From: an uncultured Lachnospira sp.
Lineage (GTDB): Bacteria > Bacillota > Clostridia > Lachnospirales > Lachnospiraceae
Length of the DNA stretch: 6,103 nt
Direction of reading: 5' to 3'
NCBI GenBank assembly: GCA_934343805.1
Contig: CAKRIN010000050.1
Span: forward strand, 1 to 6,103
Shown here: piece by piece, positions 1 through 4,033 of the stretch
Numbering within the stretch: position 1 is the first letter of the stretch
Layout: the number at the start of each line of letters is the position of its first letter
Program-made: the position numbers and the translations under genes
Notes under the pieces: model-generated
The model's input: only the letters and a program-made list of their open reading frames with translations
What the model was told of the DNA's origin: nothing
Databases searched by the model: none

Positions 1-323
1 CTTCCTGCAATCGTCCTGCACACTGTATCAGAATCAATCTCAATCAGCGAATCAGCCTTTTCTTCAAATGACTGTGCAATGGAATAATCAACATTCTGTC
101 TTGTAATCTGGTTGCCTCGTTTCGATAACTCATACAGATAATCAAGTACATCTGTTGCTCTCTTTACAGCTTCCTGCGCACCAATTACCTTTACAGATCC
201 ATCTCTTACAATAATTGTAACATTAAATGTTTTCTCTATAGCTTTAGCATATTCGTCAAATTGCCCAAATATATTAGAACAATGACTGGCTGGTATATTA
301 ATAAGGCTTTCTACTTCACTCAT
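1..323 (-). CDS. phoH: PhoH-family ATPase, N-terminal part (gene runs off the window)
   Basis: This is the first 107 codons of a PhoH-like protein, a cytoplasmic P-loop NTPase linked in bacteria to RNA metabolism and usually found next to ybeY. Only the N-terminal domain is visible: a stretch around residues 30-70 with the pattern FNVTIIVRDGSVKVIGAQ, then a helix ending in a KRGNQI-type turn. This matches the small N-terminal domain in front of the ATPase core. The Walker A and B motifs would lie beyond the window edge, so catalytic competence cannot be judged. The ATG at 321-323 overlaps the end of yqfD by 8 bp. The nearest Shine-Dalgarno-like sequence (AGGAAGGT) lies rather far upstream, so translation is probably coupled to yqfD. 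The identification rests on the N-terminal pattern plus the yqfC-yqfD-phoH order that is standard in Firmicutes. Confidence 0.85.
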   Translation of the reverse strand, partial: MSEVESLINIPASHCSNIFGQFDEYAKAIEKTFNVTIIVRDGSVKVIGAQEAVKRATDVLDYLYELSKRGNQITRQNVDYSIAQSFEEKADSLIEIDSDTVCRTIAG

Positions 324-1500
324 AAGTTTCTATTACCTTCCTGACATCATAATCTGCCGGAACAGTTACATCAATATCTGCATGCGCAATAAACTTATCC
401 CCGCTTCTTTCTATATTAACATGATAATCATTTATTTGCACTTTATTTTCCTTTAAATGTTTTATAATTCTGTCTGTCTTTTCATTAAGTATGGTTTCTG
501 CCTCTTCTTCATCATATTCATGTTCACACTCATTATACTCATTAAGAGTAATCTTCTGCATGGTTATTGGTAGTGCTATCAGATTGCCAATTTTTATATT
601 ATCATCATCCACAATCCTGTCATACTCTTTTAGATGTTTTGGAAATCCGAAGGAAATTTCGTATTTGTTTATGTTGAAGACATATGTCGTCTTACTGCGT
701 CCTGTATATATCTTGTCAACATATGAAGTCTCCAGTTCTTTATCAATCGACAAATGTGTTCTAATTAGAATATCCGCCTGTGCCTGCGTCTGAAACTGAT
801 GTATATTTTCTTCGTAATCATCCGGAACATACAATATGTTTTCAACAAGGATATCCCCTTCCGAAACCTCATCCCCAACTGTAACTCTCGGTGTTCCGCT
901 TCTCGTTATAATATATTCTACAATCCCTGAATATTCTGAAATAATATTGCCATCAACATTTTCACTTTTTAATTCGTCAGCCTTGGATTCATCAATGCTG
1001 ACTTTCAGCACATTTCCTTCAATCCTGACATTAACCCATGTAATCTGTGGCAGTTCATTTTTAATGACTTTTTCTATATTTTCTGTATCAATATCTTTTA
1101 CCTTATCACCGGTGGTAACGCCTTGCTCTTCCAAAAACTTAAGCACAGCTTCCTGCGTATATATATGGTTACCGTCAATTTCAATACTCCACACGAATCT
1201 ACTGGCAATGAACATCAGTAAAAATGCAGCTACAAAACCTGCAAATATCGAATAATTGCGTCTGTATCTGGCAAAAAGAAACTTTATATCATGTTTCTTT
1301 ACAACTCTAATATTAACATGACATTTTCTTCTTAATTCTCTCGTCTGGAAATAATCCTTTCTTGTTATTCTCGTCCTGATTATCTCTTTCTCACACTGGC
1401 AGTTATACAAAGTAATGCCATGGCGGCAGCACAAATTCACAAAACGTTCCCGTTCCCACCCTGATATTTCAATAACAATATAATTATGTATCCTTTTCAT
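316..1500 (-). CDS. yqfD: Sporulation protein YqfD
   Basis: This 394-aa protein is close to the length of Bacillus YqfD (about 398 aa). Residues 1-80 form a basic cytoplasmic domain rich in Arg, Lys and Cys (WERERF, CCRHGI, TRITRKDYF). One transmembrane helix follows at about residues 84-104. After it comes a POTRA/FtsQ-like segment at about 105-175 (IEIDGNHIYTQEAVLKFLEE ... WVNVRIEGNVLKVSIDE), then a long extracytoplasmic C-terminal region. The family is a conserved endosporulation protein of the mother-cell (sigma-E) programme; its biochemical role is not well defined. The ATG at 1498-1500 has a strong ribosome site (AGGAGAG, about 6 bp spacing) inside the end of yqfC, and the two genes overlap by 17 bp, so they are translationally coupled. 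The TGA stop lies within the start region of phoH. The protein looks intact. Confidence 0.93.
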   Translation of the reverse strand: MKRIHNYIVIEISGWERERFVNLCCRHGITLYNCQCEKEIIRTRITRKDYFQTRELRRKCHVNIRVVKKHDIKFLFARYRRNYSIFAGFVAAFLLMFIASRFVWSIEIDGNHIYTQEAVLKFLEEQGVTTGDKVKDIDTENIEKVIKNELPQITWVNVRIEGNVLKVSIDESKADELKSENVDGNIISEYSGIVEYIITRSGTPRVTVGDEVSEGDILVENILYVPDDYEENIHQFQTQAQADILIRTHLSIDKELETSYVDKIYTGRSKTTYVFNINKYEISFGFPKHLKEYDRIVDDDNIKIGNLIALPITMQKITLNEYNECEHEYDEEEAETILNEKTDRIIKHLKENKVQINDYHVNIERSGDKFIAHADIDVTVPADYDVRKVIETYE

Positions 1501-1780
1501 CAGCCTCTCCTTTTAGAGAAACTTTGCCAATACGTCCTCTAAGAAGAATTTCATCCTGATTCATGTGGTATATCACAAGATTGCTCCCGCTCACCCTTAT
1601 ATTCCCTATCTTAGTGGCTATCTTAAGATATTCACTTGAATACTCAAGAATCCCTCTGTAATTCTCTATAAAAACTTCGCAGTCCCCCAGCATTGATATA
1701 ACAGGAAGTCCTGCAACAACATCTCTGCTAAGATCACACATCTGTCCGAGCCTTATTCCACTGCTGATAAAATCGACCAT
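1484..1780 (-). CDS. yqfC: Sporulation protein YqfC
   Basis: This 98-aa protein has the YqfC signature: LSRDVVAGLPVISMLGD, then a conserved block centred on IENYRGILEYSSEYLKI, then NLVIYHMNQDEILLRGRI. Bacillus YqfC is about 93 aa with the same succession (LPRITMIG, IENHRGVLRFS, EEILLEG). It has no signal peptide or membrane segment, so it is probably cytoplasmic in the mother cell; its molecular role is unknown. It is the first gene of a yqfC-yqfD-phoH operon and overlaps yqfD by 17 bp. The ATG at 1778-1780 is chosen because GGAAG precedes it by about 9 bp and a sigma-E-type promoter lies just upstream. A later Met at residue 14 lies near the start of the clearly conserved part and cannot be excluded as the true start. 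Confidence 0.92.
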   Translation of the reverse strand: MVDFISSGIRLGQMCDLSRDVVAGLPVISMLGDCEVFIENYRGILEYSSEYLKIATKIGNIRVSGSNLVIYHMNQDEILLRGRIGKVSLKGEADEKDT

Positions 1781-1809
1781 ATAAGCAGACTTCCACTAAT
1801 CATTTTTAT

Positions 1810-1838
1810 ATTCTATGCCAGGAAATTGGATAATATGA
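1810..1838 (-). promoter_or_regulatory. Predicted sigma-E (mother-cell sporulation) promoter of yqfC
   Basis: Read on the minus strand, the -35 element is TCATATT (1832-1838) and the -10 element is CATAGAAT (1810-1817), separated by exactly 14 bp. The published Bacillus sigma-E consensus is approximately KMATATT-N14-CATACANT. The -35 therefore matches at every position and the -10 differs at one (G for C). Transcription would start near 1803 and leave a leader of about 23 nt with the yqfC ribosome site. yqfC and yqfD belong to the sigma-E regulon in Bacillus, so the location agrees with known biology. The promoter itself is a prediction. Confidence 0.78.
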
Positions 1839-1841
1839 AAT

Positions 1842-1876
1842 AAGAGATTATGTAATCTATAATTACACAATCCCTT
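1842..1876 (-). terminator. Probable intrinsic terminator closing the accessory unit ahead of yqfC
   Basis: On the minus strand, GATTGTGTAAT (1862-1872) pairs with ATTACATAATC (1846-1856) around a 5-nt TATAG loop. The 11-bp stem has one G-U pair, and four further outer pairs extend it to about 15 bp. The downstream tract (TCTTATTTCAT) is U-rich but interrupted, so it may be a weak terminator or only a 3'-end stabilising hairpin. It sits immediately upstream of the sigma-E -35 box, where it would separate the upstream membrane-protein gene from the sporulation operon. Confidence 0.5.
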
Positions 1877-1959
1877 TCTCTAACATAATTACCAGTTCTC
1901 ACTTATATTTATCACCAAAAGAAAAACAGAGATAACATTTTCTATTATTTAACAATATA

Positions 1960-2277
1960 TCATCTCGTCACTAATATTAGTAAAGACATAAAAACACTCA
2001 GTACTACATTTACAATAACAAATATACTAGTGTATTTCTCTTGATATCGTTTTAAATCACTAATTTTCTCTTTCTCTCGAACAGTCATTCTCCATGTTGC
2101 TGGAAATAACGCTGCAATTGAAATAATTATAAATAACATAATTGCAACAAAGGACAATGTAATTACTATCCCCATATCCCCATCACAAAAAAATCCTTTA
2201 AATATACTAGATGTCAGAATCAACACAAAACATGCAACCTCTAAGCATTTATGCCAATTGTTAAATTTGCCTACCAT
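1960..2277 (-). CDS. Small three-helix membrane protein of unknown function
   Basis: I do not recognise the family. The 105-aa product has three hydrophobic segments, at about residues 11-30, 36-59 and 82-103. A charged loop (about 63-81, WRMTVREKEKISDLKRYQEK) separates the last two. The N-terminus is short and polar (MVGKFNNWHK) and there is no cleavable signal peptide. By the positive-inside rule the charged loop should be cytoplasmic. The ATG at 2275-2277 is preferred because AGAGGTG lies 6 bp upstream; an upstream GTG at 2284-2286 is part of that ribosome site. The gene lies 72 bp behind the nucleotidyltransferase gene. That gap is AT-rich, contains a 14-bp palindrome (2335-2348), and shows no convincing promoter or strong terminator, so readthrough from upstream is possible. 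About 180 bp separate it from yqfC. Confidence 0.72.
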   Translation of the reverse strand: MVGKFNNWHKCLEVACFVLILTSSIFKGFFCDGDMGIVITLSFVAIMLFIIISIAALFPATWRMTVREKEKISDLKRYQEKYTSIFVIVNVVLSVFMSLLILVTR

Positions 2278-2349
2278 TTTTATCACCTCTTTTTTCTAGT
2301 GTATCACATAGATAAACCTGATTTTTTATTGAATATATAAGCTTATATT

Positions 2350-3084
2350 TTATTTTTCGATATCATAATTATCATTCTCTATCTCTATGCCTTCCTCAAC
2401 AATTTCATTGACATCAATTAATTTTATCGGATTATCAGATAGTACCTTATAAAAAACATTAGATTGCTTCTTAGAGAGATTTCTAACTATAGTTTTAAAA
2501 TCAATCAGATAAAAATCATCCTTTCGGATATACTGCATTATTCGTTCGCATACATCTAAATCCTTTTCTTTTTTATAATCTGGTTTTCTTGTTAGATTAG
2601 TTAATATCTTTTGAACAACAAAAGCAGAAGGATTAGGCACAATCATTTTATGATTCCTATATTTAATTTCAACCGGATAATCAGCAAGGATATTAACAAT
2701 ACGCATACTTTCAGATTTAATATTAAGAGGCTCTATTTTTGTTGGCTTATCGGTATTACTTCCTAATGTTCTTGTCAGGAACTCAAGTTCCAAAATATCT
2801 TCTTTATAAAATTTTGCTACCCCGGACATTATATCCTCTTTATATAAAAACCCAATTTATGCCAACTTAGATGCTATAGGAATCTTAATATCAGGCAAAT
2901 TGATATTTCTATATAAAATATCAATATCTCTTGTCTGCAAACTGTTAGTATAGTCATTTTTAAAAAGACATTTAGAATATAAATATTCAGCCCAACTCCC
3001 CATAATCATAACATATGGTAATAAGCCAAGTTCATCAAGTTTATCTATCACTTCATTAAATGCTTCTTCTCTTTTTATATCCAT
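2350..3084 (-). pseudogene. Nucleotidyltransferase-fold gene interrupted by one in-frame TAA
   Basis: Translation from the ATG at 3082-3084 (AGGAG, 9 bp spacing) gives 75 residues and then TAA at 2857-2859. The same frame continues for 168 more codons to the next stop at 2350. The first part has a nucleotidyltransferase core: MGSWAEYLY (GS at residues 29-30) and TRDIDILYRN at 51-60, whose two Asp are the expected metal ligands. The continuation, GFLYKEDIMSGVAKFYKEDI and later VPNPSAFVVQKIL and KKEKDLD, resembles the second half of GSU2403/NTP_transf_8-like nucleotidyltransferases; I assign this family from memory of its pattern. Because both halves share one frame, a single substitution (for example GAA to TAA) explains the break, with no frameshift. 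An ATG at 2827-2829 with AGAGGAT upstream could start the second half (159 aa), so a split protein is possible. The gene overlaps its upstream neighbour by 29 bp, as in a coupled two-gene module. Confidence 0.75.
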
Positions 3085-3406
3085 ATAGCTTTTCTCCTGC
3101 CTTAAGATAAATTTCAATTTCTTTCTTTTCAAATTCCATTTTCACAAGAACATCAGATAAATACTTGCGTCTTTTCAAATCCTTTTCAAGTGCTATTACA
3201 TGCTCTGAATTAATATTACCAATATATTTATTAATAACTTTTCCGTTATCCCTATACGTAAGATACATATATGAATTATTACCACGTCTTCTTATTACAG
3301 GGCTGCCTACAGGATATTTCTTTAATTCATCTTTATAAGCTTCAATCATTCTTAATGTCCTGTCATATTCATCTTTAAGCATTATCCGTATCATTGAGTC
3401 TTCCAT
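3056..3406 (-). CDS. Uncharacterised 116-aa partner protein of the nucleotidyltransferase
   Basis: I cannot name this family with confidence. The protein is charged and soluble, with no signal or membrane segment. Residues 1-31 look helical (EYDRTLRMIEAYKDELKKYP). A beta-rich middle follows (about 34-63: GSPVIRRRGNNSYMYLTYRD, then GKVINKYIG), and then a long Lys/Glu-rich helical tail (67-105). The middle block, an aromatic strand, YR, then GK and KYIG, resembles small proteins I recall beside nucleotidyltransferase genes; that is an impression, not a search result. The ATG at 3404-3406 has GGGAGTG about 6 bp upstream; Met-5 is a less likely alternative. The end overlaps the nucleotidyltransferase start by 29 bp in another frame, so the two are probably co-translated. 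A regulatory or antitoxin-like role is inference only. Confidence 0.75.
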   Translation of the reverse strand: MEDSMIRIMLKDEYDRTLRMIEAYKDELKKYPVGSPVIRRRGNNSYMYLTYRDNGKVINKYIGNINSEHVIALEKDLKRRKYLSDVLVKMEFEKKEIEIYLKAGEKLYGYKKRRSI

Positions 3407-3428
3407 GATATCACTCCCTTTTATTTTA

Positions 3429-3475
3429 TATGCATATTGTACTACGCTAAGAAGAAACTATGCAATATGTTGTAC
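3429..3475. repeat. Imperfect direct repeat overlapping the accessory-unit promoter
   Basis: On the plus strand TATGCATATTGTAC (3429-3442) is followed by TATGCAATATGTTGTAC (3459-3475). Both begin TATGCA and end TTGTAC, and their starts are 30 bp apart, close to three helical turns. A third TATGCA occurs at 3491-3496, 32 bp further on. The two full copies cover the putative -10 and -35 boxes of the 116-aa gene, which is the layout of an operator for an autoregulator. AT-rich sequence makes chance similarity possible. Confidence 0.45.
3436..3465 (-). promoter_or_regulatory. Candidate promoter of the accessory module
   Basis: On the minus strand the best -10 is TACAAT (3436-3441, 5 of 6 matches to TATAAT), with TTGCAT (3460-3465, only TTG conserved) 18 bp upstream as a weak -35. 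The position fits: it lies about 30 bp ahead of the ATG at 3406 and downstream of the rpsU terminator, so the module needs its own promoter. A weak -35 overlapped by repeats suits a regulated promoter. Confidence 0.45.
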
Positions 3476-3518
3476 ACAAAATTGATAAAATATGCAAAAA
3501 TAACCAAATAGACAATCT

Positions 3519-3554
3519 AAAAACTCAAAAAGAGCGATGCCTAAGCACCGCTCT
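3519..3554 (-). terminator. Rho-independent terminator of rpsU
   Basis: On the minus strand AGAGCGGTGC (3545-3554) pairs with GCATCGCTCT (3531-3540) across the loop TTAG. This gives a 10-bp G+C-rich stem with one G-U pair, followed by TTTTGAGTTTT. It starts 22 bp behind the rpsU stop codon. The plus-strand side has no matching T-run, so it acts in one direction. Confidence 0.92.
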
Positions 3555-3576
3555 CTCATGTCAAAAATATTAATTA

Positions 3577-3753
3577 TTAGTTGAACTTACGTTTTCTAGC
3601 TGCTTCTGACTTCTTCTTACGTCTTACGCTTGGCTTCTCGTAATGTTCTCTCTTACGAATTTCCTGCTGAATGCCTGCCTTAGCACAGTTTCTCTTGAAT
3701 CTGCGTAATGCGCTATCTAAAGACTCGTTTTCTTTAACGATGACATTTGACAT
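3577..3753 (-). CDS. rpsU: Small ribosomal subunit protein bS21
   Basis: This is a complete 58-aa S21, the usual length in Firmicutes. It begins [20 protein letters not shown], continues with the diagnostic [20 protein letters not shown], and ends in a very basic tail ([18 protein letters not shown]). S21 binds the 30S platform near the 3' end of 16S rRNA and assists initiation. The ATG at 3751-3753 is supported by AGGAAG five bases upstream; a second purine-rich stretch (GAAGGGTGG) lies further upstream. The gene has its own strong promoter and its own terminator, so it is a single-gene transcript between alaS and the accessory module. In many Firmicutes rpsU lies close to yqfC and yqfD, which makes the stretch downstream look inserted. 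Confidence 0.97.
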   Translation of the reverse strand: MSNVIVKENESLDSALRRFKRNCAKAGIQQEIRKREHYEKPSVRRKKKSEAARKRKFN

Positions 3754-3783
3754 ACTACTTCCTGACCACCCTTCTGTTGCAAA

Positions 3784-3827
3784 TTGTGCGCCAAACTACA
3801 TAAATAGGGTATTTACTAATCGCACAA
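3784..3827 (-). promoter_or_regulatory. Structured 5' leader of rpsU
   Basis: The predicted rpsU leader is about 72 nt. On the minus strand TTGTGCG (3821-3827) is perfectly complementary to CGCACAA (3784-3790). Between them TAAATA-CCC-TATTTA (3801-3815) can form an inner hairpin. The outer stem would close almost at the transcription start, about 30 nt ahead of the ATG. It could stabilise the 5' end or mediate control by S21. I do not recognise a named leader motif. Confidence 0.4.
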
Positions 3828-3832
3828 AAAAC

Positions 3833-3860
3833 ATTATATCATATTTTCTGAAATCGTCAA
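3833..3860 (-). promoter_or_regulatory. Strong vegetative promoter of rpsU
   Basis: On the minus strand TTGACG (3855-3860) and TATAAT (3833-3838) are separated by 16 bp. The -10 is preceded by TGA, giving an extended -10 (TGATATAAT). Five of six -35 bases and all -10 bases match the housekeeping sigma-A consensus. Transcription should begin near 3826. The -35 box lies 29 bp downstream (in transcription) of the 141-bp repeat element. Confidence 0.9.
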
Positions 3861-3889
3861 GCCCCAATTATCTAATCTTGCATATTATC

Positions 3890-4030
3890 GTTACTGTTCA
3901 GAGCTGTCTCGAAAATACTGTGTATTTTCGAGATGTGGCGTATCCGCCATATAAAATCTGATAAACACACATAAAAATGCCAGCATTTTTATGTGTATCT
4001 CTCAGATTTTGCATAGCTCTGAACAGTAAC
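3890..4030. repeat. 141-bp inverted-repeat element with cloverleaf-like folding (MITE/REP-like)
   Basis: The ends are a perfect 16-bp terminal inverted repeat: GTTACTGTTCAGAGCT (3890-3905) and its complement (4015-4030). Inside are three consecutive arms. Arm 1 is a perfect 12-bp stem with a 3-nt loop (3907-3918/3922-3933). Arm 2 is a 7-bp stem with one G-T pair (3934-3940/3945-3951). Arm 3 has a 9-bp base (3953-3961/4002-4010) carrying a perfect 14-bp hairpin with a 2-nt loop (3967-3980/3983-3996). Nearly every base is paired. I see no protein-coding content. The element starts 4 bp behind the alaS stop codon and probably lies in the alaS 3' UTR, where the long hairpin followed by U-rich sequence might also end transcription. 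ATTATC at 3884-3889 and 4033-4038 may be a target duplication. Its size and symmetry suggest a non-autonomous mobile repeat; copy number cannot be seen here. Confidence 0.8.
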
Positions 4031-4033
4031 AAA

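Noticed and set aside
491..1255. Two plus-strand open frames of 100 and 139 codons
   Set aside because: They lie wholly antisense to the well-supported yqfD, have low-complexity Ser/Thr/Leu-rich translations and no convincing ribosome site.
2335..2348. 14-bp palindrome ATATAAGCTTATAT as a terminator behind the nucleotidyltransferase
   Set aside because: It has no loop and no strong T-run, and it is almost entirely A/T, so it is not a convincing terminator; at most it is a chance palindrome.
2857..2859. TAA as a recoded or programmed read-through codon
   Set aside because: No surrounding read-through signal is visible, and TAA is used as the normal stop in alaS, rpsU, yqfC and the 116-aa gene; a nonsense mutation is simpler.
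3085..3132. Upstream start (3132) extending the nucleotidyltransferase by 16 residues
   Set aside because: The extension MKRKKLKFILRQEKSY lies inside the 116-aa gene; the ATG at 3084 has a clear AGGAG site and fits the family start better.
3671..3961. Plus-strand 96-codon frame
   Set aside because: It runs antisense through rpsU, its promoter and the repeat element; the translation is not protein-like and rpsU on the other strand is certain.
3890..4030. Cloverleaf element as a tRNA or tRNA-like gene
   Set aside because: The arms are far too long (12-bp and 14-bp stems), there is no 7-bp acceptor plus T-loop (TTCRA) signature at tRNA spacing, and 141 bp is too large.
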